Origin: Euhalothece natronophila Z-M001
GTDB taxonomy: Bacteria > Cyanobacteriota > Cyanobacteriia > Cyanobacteriales > Rubidibacteraceae
Direction: 5' to 3'
DNA: 64,000 bases
Assembly (NCBI RefSeq): GCF_007904085.1
Contig: NZ_CP042326.1
Span: forward strand, 992,001 to 1,056,000
The notes beneath the pieces are model-generated. The model was not told the origin of the DNA, did no database searches, and saw only the letters and a list, made by a program, of their open reading frames with translations. Shown one piece after another: positions 1 through 8,190 of this stretch; position 1 is the first letter of the stretch, and every line of letters starts with the position of its first letter. A program made the translations under genes and the position numbers.

Positions 1-102
1 GCTGTTAGAGCTAGCCAAAATAGCATAATTGATGGAAGTATTTTTTTAGGTGAACTTAATTTGCCAGAAGTACCCCCCCCTGAAAATGCCAATGAGTTAT
101 AA
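1..102 (+). CDS. C-terminal end of an unidentified protein (partial)
   Basis: The first frame is open from base 1 to a TAA at 100-102 and encodes 33 residues ending in a proline/acid-rich tail (LPEVPPPENANEL). The 5' part lies outside the window. It sits 64 bases upstream of a run of pilin-like genes on the same strand, so it may be the end of another minor pilin or surface protein of that operon. The fragment is too short to name. Confidence 0.5.
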   Translation, partial: AVRASQNSIIDGSIFLGELNLPEVPPPENANEL

Positions 103-166
103 CCGTTTGATTTTTAGCACTGACTTGTTCACAGTAATTTAATAGACTTAAAGGAAATTACACATT

Positions 167-1009
167 ATGATTAACCCAAAATATTTTGAAAAATTAGTCA
201 ATTCCTTCAAATTTGATAAAAAACTCTTTTCTAAATTAATCGTAATATTAATTACCTTATTATTGAGTAGTGCCTTAAATTACGAGCATCAAAATGTAGT
301 TGCATAAGGTCAAGGTCAAGGTCAAGATTCCGGGTCTGGGTCTAGTAACGGTGACAATGGTTGTGGTGCAAATTATCCCAGGACTGATTCAGATTGCAAA
401 ATTGAGGATAATTTTAATCTGGAACTAGATGAAGGTTTTATTACTTTTCACTATGAAGGTGATAGCTTAAGTCTAAAGGGAGGAGATAGCCTAGAAGTTT
501 ATACAGATGAAGTTTGTCTAGCCACTGATGGAAGCGATCAACAGATTTACGCAAAATCTTGTGACGATGTATCACAAGAGTCTAACAAATCCTATCAAAA
601 TTTTAATTCTAGAGTTTACCTCCATCTCACTGGCGAAGATATGCTGACTCTCTCTGGTAACTCGAATATTACCAATACTAGTACTCAACCAGGTCGGTTT
701 CGCATCTATGGTAATCCTGCGGGAGGGGAATCACAGGATATAAGATTTAATGGAACTCCTTGTTTTGAAGGCTTTATTTATGCGCCCACTGCTACTGCAG
801 GAATTAGAGGAGGAGGAGGCGGCCAAGGTGGCAGCTGTGTTGTAACTGGTGCCATTTGGGTTAATAAGTGGTCTGAAGGTAGTAATGCCCCAGGCGCAGT
901 TATCAACGTACCAGAAGATATAGATCAAGCATTTGAAGACAATTCTATTAGTAACGCCGGTCTAAAGATCATTCGTTCTAGTGCCCCTCGACAATGGCAA
1001 CGTAGATAG
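167..1009 (+). pseudogene. Pilin-like surface protein (DUF7305-like) interrupted by an in-frame TAA
   Basis: An ATG at 167 opens a frame with a basic N-terminus and a hydrophobic segment (residues about 22-37). The frame stops at TAA 305-307, then continues uninterrupted in the same frame to 1009, giving 280 codons in all. The TAA is the first unit of a tandem CAAGGT repeat (TAAGGT, then three CAAGGT-like units), so one C-to-T change explains it. The distal part has the pattern of the Gly-rich adhesin-like domain found near PilX/PilV proteins: an 'SGNSNI' stretch, 'FRIYGNP', 'GFIYAPTAT' and a poly-Gly turn. A restart at ATG 641 would give only 122 residues. Either a recent pseudogene, a sequencing error or readthrough. 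The domain name is from memory of the family. Confidence 0.6.
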
Positions 1010-1058
1010 ATCAGTGATACAAGTAATTAATTGAGATAAAGACAGAAGAGGGAAGTGC

Positions 1059-1667
1059 ATGAAAAACTTCATATTCATAAAATATTTACTAGCTGGTTAC
1101 AAAAACTCAGCACAAGGCTTCACTTTGCTAGAAGTGTTAGTTGGGATTATTCTTATCACCACTTTCACCTTAACAGCAATGCAAGCCCTTGTTATTTCAA
1201 CTGTTTTTCGGGTGCGATCCGCAGAAAAATCAGGAGCAACCGCATGGATTCAAGAAAATGTTGAAGAGGCAAGATTTTTAGGTACAGAGGAACAGTTTAA
1301 CGCTACTGAAGACATTCCAGATCTTGACATTAGCCCAAATTGTAGGGATGATGATAGTTGCGGAGAGGATTTAGAAACATATATAGAATTCATATCGCCT
1401 TCTAATGACGAGGAAGAGGTACGGTGGGGCGACGAGGATTTTTATTTGATTAATGGCGGTAACTCCAGACAATTTCTTGGAGATAATGATAGTGGAAGAG
1501 AGGTTTGGCTGTTTAGATATACAAGCCATGATGACAATACCTTAGAATTAAGATATATTGCTGTTTTAGGTAACAACAATGGATCTCCCCCAAGCTCGGT
1601 AAGTGAAAATGATATTGTTGCTGCAGTTAACACAGAGGTAGTTCCTGATGTCGCCTTTGATGACTAA
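1059..1667 (+). CDS. Type IV pilin-like protein, PilV/HpsB type
   Basis: A 202-residue prepilin. After a short basic leader comes the peptidase/methylation site G-FTLLEV (residues 21-27), then one hydrophobic helix of about 20 residues. The remainder is a highly acidic, periplasmic-facing domain (DDD, NDEEE). The segment after the helix (AMQALVIST..FRVRSAEKS) resembles HpsB, a pseudopilin of the cyanobacterial hormogonium polysaccharide system. The gene overlaps the next pilin gene by 20 bases and follows the interrupted surface-protein gene, so it is part of one operon. Its likely role is a minor pilin or pseudopilin in surface attachment or polysaccharide export. The prepilin call is firm; the Hps assignment is tentative. 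Confidence 0.8.
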   Translation: MKNFIFIKYLLAGYKNSAQGFTLLEVLVGIILITTFTLTAMQALVISTVFRVRSAEKSGATAWIQENVEEARFLGTEEQFNATEDIPDLDISPNCRDDDSCGEDLETYIEFISPSNDEEEVRWGDEDFYLINGGNSRQFLGDNDSGREVWLFRYTSHDDNTLELRYIAVLGNNNGSPPSSVSENDIVAAVNTEVVPDVAFDD

Positions 1668-2136
1668 AAATAACCAAGGATTTAATCTCCTTGAAATTAC
1701 GATTGTTTTATTCATTGTTGGTATTTTAGCCGCCATTTCTGCTCCCAACTTTCTGGTCTGGTATCGGCGAAACCAATTAAACCAAAGTGTTAGTGAAGTT
1801 AAAGGGGCATTAATACAAGCGCAAGAAGAAGCGATTCGCCGTAGTGAGGAGTGCGATGTTGATATTACCAATAATACGATTAGCTCCTGTATTTCAACAA
1901 GAACATTACCAGAGCTTATAAACGTAGGAATTGATACTGATGGTGACACACCAATTAGGTTTAACCTTCGAGGTGTATTAGTAGATGAGGATGGCGAGGA
2001 AAAGGAAGAGAATTATACGATTACCTTTTCTAGTGAAGATGTCCCTGAAGATCTATGTCTGAGAGTATTCAGTCCTTTAGGTATTATTCGACAAGGAGTT
2101 ATAAACAATGGAAATGGAGCATGTGTACAACCATGA
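1648..2136 (+). CDS. Type IV pilin-like protein, GspH/FimT type
   Basis: A 162-residue prepilin with cleavage motif G-FNLLEI at residues 11-17 and the helix ending 'LAAISAPNFLVWYRR', typical of GspH/FimT minor pseudopilins that prime pilus assembly. The start at 1648 lies inside the end of the preceding pilin gene; an alternative ATG is at 1660. The stop codon overlaps the ATG of the next pilin gene (ATGA at 2133-2136), indicating translational coupling. Two Cys pairs in the distal domain (ECD.. SSC and DLC.. GAC) could form disulfides. The family call is good; the particular apparatus it serves is inferred. Confidence 0.82.
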   Translation: MSPLMTKNNQGFNLLEITIVLFIVGILAAISAPNFLVWYRRNQLNQSVSEVKGALIQAQEEAIRRSEECDVDITNNTISSCISTRTLPELINVGIDTDGDTPIRFNLRGVLVDEDGEEKEENYTITFSSEDVPEDLCLRVFSPLGIIRQGVINNGNGACVQP

Positions 2137-2765
2137 AAAATCAGCCATTTTACCGAAAAATTCTTTGCAATTTATCTCAAAAAACTTCTGGATTTACCCT
2201 TATTGAGCTATTAGTTGCTGTTATTATCACAGCAGTTTTAGTAACTGGAACTGGAGTGGGCTTAAACACAATTTTACAAGCTAATGCTCGCTCAGAACAG
2301 GAAACTTTGAGACGCAGACAAGGTAACCGCGCTCTAAATTATATTTCGGAGGATATCAAAAGAGCTAGTGATATAAGAATAAACAACGAGATAGAAACAG
2401 AAAATCTAGAGGATCCACCTTCAGGATCAGATGAAACTTGGATTTTTCAATTAAATATTCCAGAAGGGGACGATATTACATACAGCATTGATAACTCAGA
2501 TGAGACTTTGCTACAAGATCAAGTGATTTATCGTCGTGAGGGTGATGAAGAGAGGGAACTTTTAATTGACTTAATTACTGAAGCAGACGAAGACGACCTT
2601 TCAGGTTTTTGCGCCCAAGCTAACACCTTGGATGCGTCAGAAGGATTTTACATTTGCTTAGATCCTGGTAGTGGAAGACAAGCAGAAATTGTTATCCGTT
2701 CAGAGCTAGATAATGGTGATATGATTAGAGTGAGAACAAGAGCTTTTGCAAGGTCTTCTAATTAA
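2133..2765 (+). CDS. Type IV pilin-like protein, PilW/HpsC type
   Basis: A 210-residue prepilin starting at the ATG that overlaps the previous stop. An upstream in-frame ATG at 2055 would put 26 extra residues before the leader, which is less likely. The cleavage motif is G-FTLIEL at residues 20-26, followed by the helix 'LVAVIITAVLVTGTGVGL' and the segment 'RRRQGNRALNYISEDIKRA', as in PilW and the cyanobacterial pseudopilin HpsC. It is the last gene of the pilin operon. The next gene is convergent, on the minus strand. Most likely a minor (pseudo)pilin of a cell-surface export or motility apparatus. Confidence 0.8.
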   Translation: MKNQPFYRKILCNLSQKTSGFTLIELLVAVIITAVLVTGTGVGLNTILQANARSEQETLRRRQGNRALNYISEDIKRASDIRINNEIETENLEDPPSGSDETWIFQLNIPEGDDITYSIDNSDETLLQDQVIYRREGDEERELLIDLITEADEDDLSGFCAQANTLDASEGFYICLDPGSGRQAEIVIRSELDNGDMIRVRTRAFARSSN

Positions 2766-2876
2766 TTGCGTTATTGTTTTATCGTTTCAGAGAATTGCGC
2801 GAATGGCTAGCTGTGCAATCCCCTTGAATCACCTTGAGTCTGGGACTAAAGACGAAATGCTTGTTTTCAGGTTACC

Positions 2877-4226
2877 TCATGCTTGTTTTTGTCGAAAATA
2901 TTGTCGGTAGAGGGGGAGTCTGGGGTAAGCGCGATCGCGCTCTAGGTCAATTAACCCCATGCTATAAAGTTTATAAGCAAGAATCGGTTCTACTGCAACG
3001 GGTTCATCTGCGTTCATTATTTGATAACAAGCCTCTGCTAATTCTGGTTGTTCTTGTAACTTAGCTTGATGGCGTTGTAAATGTTGTCCATAGATGCCAC
3101 TAAAATGGGTAGCATTTTCTAAAAGTTCAGGTAAAGTAATATTTTTTTGATGTAAATGATAAAACGTCAGATGAGTGAGTGCTGGATGTCCATCAATGAT
3201 CGACATTAGCTGTTGTACTTGCTCCTCATCCCAAGATAAATCATAATAAGTTGCCAGCTGTTGTACTTGTTCTCCGTTGAACTTTGGCAGTTCAATGGGT
3301 AACCCCACATTAGTAAAAGGGGAATGATTCATTTGTAGTGGCACATACACTTCGGTGGAATGGGTAATCACCAGCCGTAACTTTTGCCAGATAGGGGTTT
3401 CTTTTGCTTCTTCATGCCATGATCGCAGTAGCGGTAAAAAACTTTTGGCTATTGTCGGATACTCAAAAATCTGATTCACTTCATCAAAACCAATAATCAC
3501 AGGGGCTTCTAGCTGTTCTAGTAAATAATGAAGATATAAACTGCAACTGACACTATTCCCAATATCTTCATCCCAATATTCATTAATTTGATTGGGAAGA
3601 TGAAGCTGATAGCTGAGGTTAGCACAAATCCACCGTAAAAATCCTTTCAAGTTACCCAAAATTTCTGGATCAGCTTGTTGTAAATCTAGTTTTGCCGTAT
3701 AGTAGCCTAATCGTTCTCCCTGCTTCAAAATTCTAATCAACAGTGACGTTTTTCCCATCTCTTGTGGCGCTTTAATTCGTACTAATGCCCCTGGCTTTTG
3801 AATTTCCGTAACTGTTTCCTCTTCAATGGGAGAGCGTCTCACATAAAATTTAGACTCCAAAGGAACTGCGCCACTAGGATAATAAACTGATTTTTTAACA
3901 TTATCTGTTTCTAAAATTAGCGGTTCAGATAAGTGATTAAACTGTAGTTGATAGGTTTGTAAAAGTTGGCGACAAGTTTTTTTAGTAATACGTTTTTCCG
4001 TAATTTTACTTAAGCGTTGCCATAATTTTGGGGCAACAACATTAGTTAAATAGCCTGTACTATATCCCGATTCTTTTGCAATTTCTTGATAATTTTTATC
4101 TTCCCAAACTCCCTGTAAAATAAGCACCTCAATCGAACTGAGACCAGCTTTTTCTTGAGATACGAGATCATGATTTAACTGATCTAGAACTCCCGTCAGT
4201 AACTGAGAGTTGGCAAAAGACATCAC
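2877..4226 (-). CDS. AAA-like ATPase with N-terminal helix-turn-helix (vMAP/AAA_35 type)
   Basis: 449 residues. Residues about 30-90 form a helix-turn-helix-like segment (QEIAKESGYSTGYLTNVVAPKLW) like the effector-associated N-terminal domain common in large cyanobacterial signalling ATPases. The AAA-like domain follows, with Walker A 'APQEMGKTSLL' near residue 152 and Walker B 'PVIIGFDEVNQIF' near residue 245. These proteins often carry WD40, TPR or protease modules; this one has none, so it is a compact form. The start region lies about 40 bases from a 192-bp IS605-like element, so its promoter overlaps mobile DNA. Its target is unknown. Convergent with the pilin operon. Confidence 0.75.
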   Translation of the reverse strand: MMSFANSQLLTGVLDQLNHDLVSQEKAGLSSIEVLILQGVWEDKNYQEIAKESGYSTGYLTNVVAPKLWQRLSKITEKRITKKTCRQLLQTYQLQFNHLSEPLILETDNVKKSVYYPSGAVPLESKFYVRRSPIEEETVTEIQKPGALVRIKAPQEMGKTSLLIRILKQGERLGYYTAKLDLQQADPEILGNLKGFLRWICANLSYQLHLPNQINEYWDEDIGNSVSCSLYLHYLLEQLEAPVIIGFDEVNQIFEYPTIAKSFLPLLRSWHEEAKETPIWQKLRLVITHSTEVYVPLQMNHSPFTNVGLPIELPKFNGEQVQQLATYYDLSWDEEQVQQLMSIIDGHPALTHLTFYHLHQKNITLPELLENATHFSGIYGQHLQRHQAKLQEQPELAEACYQIMNADEPVAVEPILAYKLYSMGLIDLERDRAYPRLPLYRQYFRQKQA

Positions 4227-4266
4227 ACTTTATTAGTTCTTATTATCGCGAACCTATAATCTTATA

Positions 4267-4458
4267 TTATCGTAAAATCACGGGTTCAAAACCCCGCCAT
4301 TTATGGCGTTCTGTGTTAAGATGTATGTGTCTGCGGTTGGAGCGACCGTGACCAAACAGCCCTGTAACGGCGGTCTGTCGGGGATTTAACTCTAAGAGTT
4401 AAATCTAGATAAGAGTCTATAAGGGAATCTTCTCGCCTTTAGGCAGAAGAGGCTCAAC
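4267..4458 (+). mobile_element. 192-bp non-autonomous IS200/IS605-like element, copy A
   Basis: Nearly identical to a second copy at 8191-8382, with only a few base differences. It begins TTATCGTAAAATCACGGG, followed by a left-end-type hairpin (GGGTTCAAAACCCC and CGCCATTTATGGCG). It ends with the subterminal hairpin CTTCT-cgcctttaggc-AGAAG followed by GGCTCAA, which has the look of an IS200/IS605 right end. There is no transposase or tnpB between the ends. The interior resembles the transcribed 3' scaffold region (omega/reRNA) of tnpB elements. It lacks terminal inverted repeats and target duplication, as expected for this family. Assigning it as a MITE or PATE is inference. Confidence 0.65.
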
Positions 4459-4483
4459 AGACTTCTACTTCAAGGAAAAGTGT

Positions 4484-4633
4484 TATAGCAATCCTAAATC
4501 AGTTGTAAATTCCTGCATTTGATCCCCCCTTTAATTCCCCCCTTATTAAGGGGGGTTAGGGGGGAAGCCTTCGGCACGGCTTTCAGCCTACGTAAGTTAA
4601 GCTACTTTTTACAAATGACATCATATTGCTATA
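4484..4633. repeat. MITE-like element with terminal inverted repeats
   Basis: About 150 bases bounded by imperfect inverted repeats: TATAGCAATCCTAAATCAG on the left, and on the right the complement of a sequence ending ATTGCTATA. The interior holds a C-run/G-run foldback (CCCCCC..GGGGGG at about 4522-4564). It encodes nothing and sits directly beside the 192-bp IS605-like element. Confidence 0.6.
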
Positions 4634-4669
4634 GTTATTTGTTATTGCCTATTGCCTAATATTGAAACC

Positions 4670-5788
4670 TCAGTTTTTTAAGCTGAACCTTGTCTGATTA
4701 TCACTAATCTGATCTCGCTTGAGCTTATCTTCTTCGCTAAATTGTTCAAAAAACTCTCTAACTTTTGGTGGTAAATTAGGAAAAGAGAAAACAGCATCAC
4801 CCTGAGCGATATCTGCCCATAAATATTTTAACTCAGGCATTAATTGGCTGGCTTCTTGTTCCGATAAATTAAGTGGCGGATTAGTTAATAATCTACCAAT
4901 AAAAGGATCAGCGCGATTTGCCATCCATTCTCGTGAAAAATGCAACAAATCATCCCAACCTGGTAAAGTTTTTACCCAATGAGATTCAATATTCACTTCC
5001 CAATTATTGCAGGATTTTCCTTCAATTTCAATGACTCGATAAGGATGAGGATAACTGACTAAAGAGCCTGTTGTCACTTCATATAAATCCCCTTCTTTAG
5101 CAATATCTTGCACATGAAGATGCCCCGTAAACATTAAATTTATCCCATAACGATGCAGTAAGGTTTTTAATGAATCTGCGTTATCTAACATATAGCGACG
5201 GGAAAGCGGATAAGTTGCTTGCCCTGGGAAATGCTCAATTACGTTATGATGAATCATCACCAAAACCAGTTTATTTTCTAATTTTGGTAATAATGTTTCC
5301 AGCCATAATAGTTGTTTGTCATCTAAGCGGCCAAGCTGTTTTCCATCATTGTCAAAAATATTAGAGTTGAGGGCTACTAGCTGTACTCCTGGCTGAAGTT
5401 CACAGGTATAGTAATGTTGGTCTGTATTGTTATAACCACAATGAGGATAATATTCGGGAAAAATATGAGATGGAATTGCAGGATTTTTCCCTGGATTTTC
5501 TCCAGATAGGGTGGGAATATCATGGTTACCCGGAATAACGTAAACAGGGAAAGGAAGGGTTTGCAAATAGTCTGATAACCATTGATGATTTTCAGGTTCG
5601 CCATCCTGGGTTAAGTCTCCAGGAAGCAATAAAAAGTCAAGATCAAGGGTTTTTAAGTGAGCGATGACTTCCTTAAAAGCAGGAATACTAACTTCAGCTA
5701 AATGAAACCGTTTCGAGTGATGGAAGATGGTTTGTTCCAGTGCAATATGAAGATCACTAGCAATTCCAAAGCGAAAATTAAAACTCAT
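4670..5788 (-). CDS. Calcineurin-like metallophosphoesterase
   Basis: 372 residues with the ordered metal-binding motifs of the calcineurin-like phosphoesterase superfamily: 'GIASDLHI' (DxH) near residue 8, 'LLLPGDLTQDG' near 55, 'VIPGNHD' near 84, 'MIHHNV' near 175 and 'FTGHLHVQD' near 217. These bind a dinuclear metal centre. The family includes cyclic-nucleotide phosphodiesterases (CpdA-like) and other phosphomonoesterases, so the substrate cannot be fixed. There is no signal peptide, so it is probably cytoplasmic. It reads toward a MITE/IS605-like region. The Crp/Fnr regulator gene upstream on the same strand starts a separate unit or leads into this one (42-base gap); a link to cyclic nucleotides is a speculation from that position. 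Confidence 0.85.
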   Translation of the reverse strand: MSFNFRFGIASDLHIALEQTIFHHSKRFHLAEVSIPAFKEVIAHLKTLDLDFLLLPGDLTQDGEPENHQWLSDYLQTLPFPVYVIPGNHDIPTLSGENPGKNPAIPSHIFPEYYPHCGYNNTDQHYYTCELQPGVQLVALNSNIFDNDGKQLGRLDDKQLLWLETLLPKLENKLVLVMIHHNVIEHFPGQATYPLSRRYMLDNADSLKTLLHRYGINLMFTGHLHVQDIAKEGDLYEVTTGSLVSYPHPYRVIEIEGKSCNNWEVNIESHWVKTLPGWDDLLHFSREWMANRADPFIGRLLTNPPLNLSEQEASQLMPELKYLWADIAQGDAVFSFPNLPPKVREFFEQFSEEDKLKRDQISDNQTRFSLKN

Positions 5789-5830
5789 AATGGGCGGTAA
5801 AATGATCCGGCACTGTTGTCTATTATAGTG

Positions 5831-6514
5831 TTACTCACTTCCCGTAATTGGTTCAGGAGAATGAGGTAAACAGATCAAATTATCTCCCACTGTTAGGATC
5901 ATGCCTTTTTGTTTCAGTTTCCCCATAAGACGAGTCACAGTTACTCTGGTTGAGCCAATGGCACTGCCGATTTGGGCATGAGTTAAAGGAAAAGGTAAAT
6001 AATACCCCTGTTCAATGGGTTCGCCATGTTCCTCTACTAGTAGGGTGATGAACCCCAATAAGCGATCAATGGTTTGTCGTTGTCCGAGAGTGCTTAACCA
6101 AATTAATTTTCGTTGATGTTGAGCGCGAAAGGCTTCTAAAATTTCCCAACGAAAATGGGGCCAGTTATCAAGATCTTGCCAATATAGCCAGATTACAGAA
6201 GTATCATCTATATGAGCATAGGCTTGTAGCGCATAAGGAGATTGAGCAACAATTTCAAAGGGCTGACCAGAACCAATAAACCCTAAAAAGGTTTCTCCTT
6301 CTTCAGAAATTAATTTTTGTTTGCTGGTAGTTTCTTTGGAAACCCCTGCTAAACGAATCACTCCCCGTTGTACTAAATATAGTAAACCTGGGCGAGCTGG
6401 AATGCGCTGATCTTTCAGAAATGTTCTTTCGCGATAATGATCTTGCGCCCAGTCAATAATTCTTTGCCATAAAAGTAGAGGACGAGTGTTATCAAGAGAG
6501 GAAGAAGATTGCAT
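5831..6514 (-). CDS. Crp/Fnr-family transcriptional regulator
   Basis: About 227 residues from the ATG at 6514. Longer forms from 6541 or 6712 are possible, but the latter would overlap the divergent gene deeply. The N-terminal half is a cyclic-nucleotide-like beta-roll (RPGLLYLVQRGVIRL; ETFLGFIGSGQPFEIVAQSP). The C-terminal part has the Crp winged helix-turn-helix (PLTHAQIGSAIGSTRVTVTRLMGKL, residues about 177-201), with the recognition helix STRVTVTRLM. This resembles a conserved cyanobacterial Crp-type regulator distinct from NtcA, but I cannot name its regulon. It is transcribed divergently from the DALR-domain gene with only about 25 bases between start codons. Confidence 0.85.
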   Translation of the reverse strand: MQSSSSLDNTRPLLLWQRIIDWAQDHYRERTFLKDQRIPARPGLLYLVQRGVIRLAGVSKETTSKQKLISEEGETFLGFIGSGQPFEIVAQSPYALQAYAHIDDTSVIWLYWQDLDNWPHFRWEILEAFRAQHQRKLIWLSTLGQRQTIDRLLGFITLLVEEHGEPIEQGYYLPFPLTHAQIGSAIGSTRVTVTRLMGKLKQKGMILTVGDNLICLPHSPEPITGSE

Positions 6515-6539
6515 TGGTTTTTCTAAATTAACATTAATC

Positions 6540-7316
6540 ATGCAAGTATCGAAATATACATTCAAAGGAATAAGCTCGTCAAGAGAATCACAAGGATGGG
6601 TCGCTATTGAGTTGTTATTGAGAGAACAAGTTAAGCTATCATTAAAGTCGTTTGAAAGATATGATTTAGAGCAATATCTTTGTAAATTAAAATTACAAAA
6701 AAATCCAATCAATTATCGAAGCGCGATCGCGCTAGCTTTAGCTGGGAAATATACTGATTCCCCATTAAATTTAGCACAGCAACTGTACACCTCCTTAAAA
6801 AAACAGCTTGACCCCAACTTGATCCAAGTTCAAGTGACTCCCCCAGCTTGGATTGATTTTAAACTGACTGCAACCGCCGTTGAGCAATGGTTAGAAGAAA
6901 ATTTAAAACAGATTTCTCCAGACAGCTTTCCGCTTTTTATCAGTCCGCCTAATTCTTTTGCTGAGTATATTCAAAGGCGTTGTTCTTCTATTTTACATCT
7001 AGGAATTTCAGAAAATCTAATTTCTGAGAATCCTAAACTGTGTAAAATTCCATCTTTCTCGAATCAAAATTTATTAACCAAAGCAGATTGGCAATTTCTT
7101 GCACAACTAATTGCAACGGTTGATGAATTGGAAAGAGTCTCATCAGGGCAATCTAATGAGAAATTAGCATTATCCTTAGCTCACGCTTTTGATCAGTTTC
7201 ATCGTCACTGTCCAATTTTTGACCGCAAGCAAAGCGGTTATCCCCTTATTTCTCAGCTACGTTTATCTTTAATTGCTCTGACACAAGCAATTTTAAGAGA
7301 TCCGCGAATTGTCTGA
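6540..7316 (+). CDS. DALR anticodon-binding-domain protein
   Basis: About 258 residues from the ATG at 6540; no clear ribosome-binding site decides the start. The C-terminal 120 residues carry a helical DALR-type domain (LARSLAHAFDQFHR-like stretch 'ALSLAHAFDQFHRHCPIF', then 'LSLIALTQAILR'), as at the C-terminus of arginyl- and cysteinyl-tRNA synthetases. There is no aminoacylation catalytic domain (no HIGH or KMSKS), so it is a stand-alone DALR protein, a form seen in cyanobacteria. A role in tRNA binding is inferred only from the fold. The 3' end overlaps the convergent chorismate lyase gene by 24 bases. Confidence 0.65.
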   Translation: MQVSKYTFKGISSSRESQGWVAIELLLREQVKLSLKSFERYDLEQYLCKLKLQKNPINYRSAIALALAGKYTDSPLNLAQQLYTSLKKQLDPNLIQVQVTPPAWIDFKLTATAVEQWLEENLKQISPDSFPLFISPPNSFAEYIQRRCSSILHLGISENLISENPKLCKIPSFSNQNLLTKADWQFLAQLIATVDELERVSSGQSNEKLALSLAHAFDQFHRHCPIFDRKQSGYPLISQLRLSLIALTQAILRDPRIV

Positions 7317-7922
7317 GTCTTCAAGAAGTTGCCGATTCTCTCCTAGATAGCGCTTGAGATAAGGGGAGAAAACTTCGTAGATCAAAGTTAAGGGCTGACC
7401 ACTATGCCAAAATAAGTAATGTCTTCCCCAGAAGGGCCCCTTTTCTTGAAAAGCCGTTTCTAGTTCATAGGAGTGCCCGTAATAAATGCCTTGAATATCG
7501 CGATAAAGTTCAGTATGTAATTGCGATAAGTTATCCCAAATCGGCAATGATCGATTTTGCAGATACTCATCTACTTCTTGGGCATCCCACCATGACACCG
7601 CATAGGCTAATCGTTGCCCCGATGCAGTGCGTAACCACACTTGACGGCGTAGTCGAGGAGTAGGAACTGCGGTAATGTCTTCTGGAGCGCGATCGCGTTG
7701 ATTGCCAATTGACGACATATCAATAACATCTACCTCAATGGGTTCTTGGGTTAATAGTCTGAGATGACGGGTGGGAGAGCCATCTCCTAACAATAAAATT
7801 TGCCATGCTGGAGGTAGTTGGCGATGGGGAAGTCCAGTTTTCACCACTTCTTCTCCCCCTTCCCAGAGTGGTTTTAAAGCGTACCAATTTGTTTCTACAG
7901 TTGGAGTGGGTTGCCAGTTCAA
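7293..7922 (-). CDS. Chorismate lyase (cyanobacterial chorismate--pyruvate lyase)
   Basis: 209 residues matching the cyanobacterial/plastid chorismate lyase family (DUF98 type) typified by Synechocystis sll1797. It splits chorismate to 4-hydroxybenzoate and pyruvate, the entry to plastoquinone-ring synthesis. Visible family features are 'WQILLLGDGSPTRHLRLLT' (residues about 40-58), 'IEVDVIDM', 'RRQVWLRTASGQRLAYAVSWW' (split here as two conserved strands) and the terminal 'PLTLIYEVFSP'. It is soluble with no signal peptide. It overlaps the end of the DALR gene and lies just downstream of the tRNA-Leu terminator on the same strand. Confidence 0.8.
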   Translation of the reverse strand: MNWQPTPTVETNWYALKPLWEGGEEVVKTGLPHRQLPPAWQILLLGDGSPTRHLRLLTQEPIEVDVIDMSSIGNQRDRAPEDITAVPTPRLRRQVWLRTASGQRLAYAVSWWDAQEVDEYLQNRSLPIWDNLSQLHTELYRDIQGIYYGHSYELETAFQEKGPFWGRHYLFWHSGQPLTLIYEVFSPYLKRYLGENRQLLEDSDNSRIS

Positions 7923-7979
7923 AATGCCAATGCAAGGATTTTACAAAACTTAATACCTATTCCTATGATAACTGTTCCT

Positions 7980-8021
7980 ACAAAAAATGTGGCTTCTAGA
8001 AACATCTCATTCAGAAGCCAC
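7980..8021 (-). terminator. Rho-independent terminator of tRNA-Leu
   Basis: On the minus strand GTGGCTTCT pairs with AGAAGCCAC (9 bp), followed by ATTTTTTG. It begins about 8 bases past the 3' end of the tRNA-Leu gene. Confidence 0.8.
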
Positions 8022-8028
8022 AAAATAA

Positions 8029-8110
8029 TGCGGATGGCGAGACTCGAACTCGCAAGGCGTAAGCCACACGCCCCTCAAGCGTGCGTGTCTACCAATTCCA
8101 CCACATCCGC
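8029..8110 (-). tRNA. tRNA-Leu (anticodon GAG)
   Basis: The reverse complement begins GCGGATGTGGTGGAATTGG and ends GTTCGAGTCTCGCCATCCGC-A. The acceptor stem GCGGATG pairs with CATCCGC. The D-arm has TGGTGGAATTGGTAGACA, as in class II leucine tRNAs. The anticodon stem CACGC/GCGTG closes the loop TTGAGGG, anticodon GAG (reads CUC/CUU). A long variable arm and a GTTCGAGTC T-loop follow. CCA is not encoded. Confidence 0.93.
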
Positions 8111-8190
8111 GAGGAATGTATTTTTCTTAAACACCTTTGCTAGGATAACACATTTTTTCCATTTTGAAACAATTAATCAGTAAATTTTCT

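Noticed and set aside
303-340. A CRISPR-like or satellite repeat at the CAAGGT run
   Set aside because: Only about four 6-base units; a coding microsatellite and nothing more.
2834-3064. A 76-residue open frame at the 3' end of the AAA ATPase gene
   Set aside because: Antisense shadow of that gene; no start signal or family.
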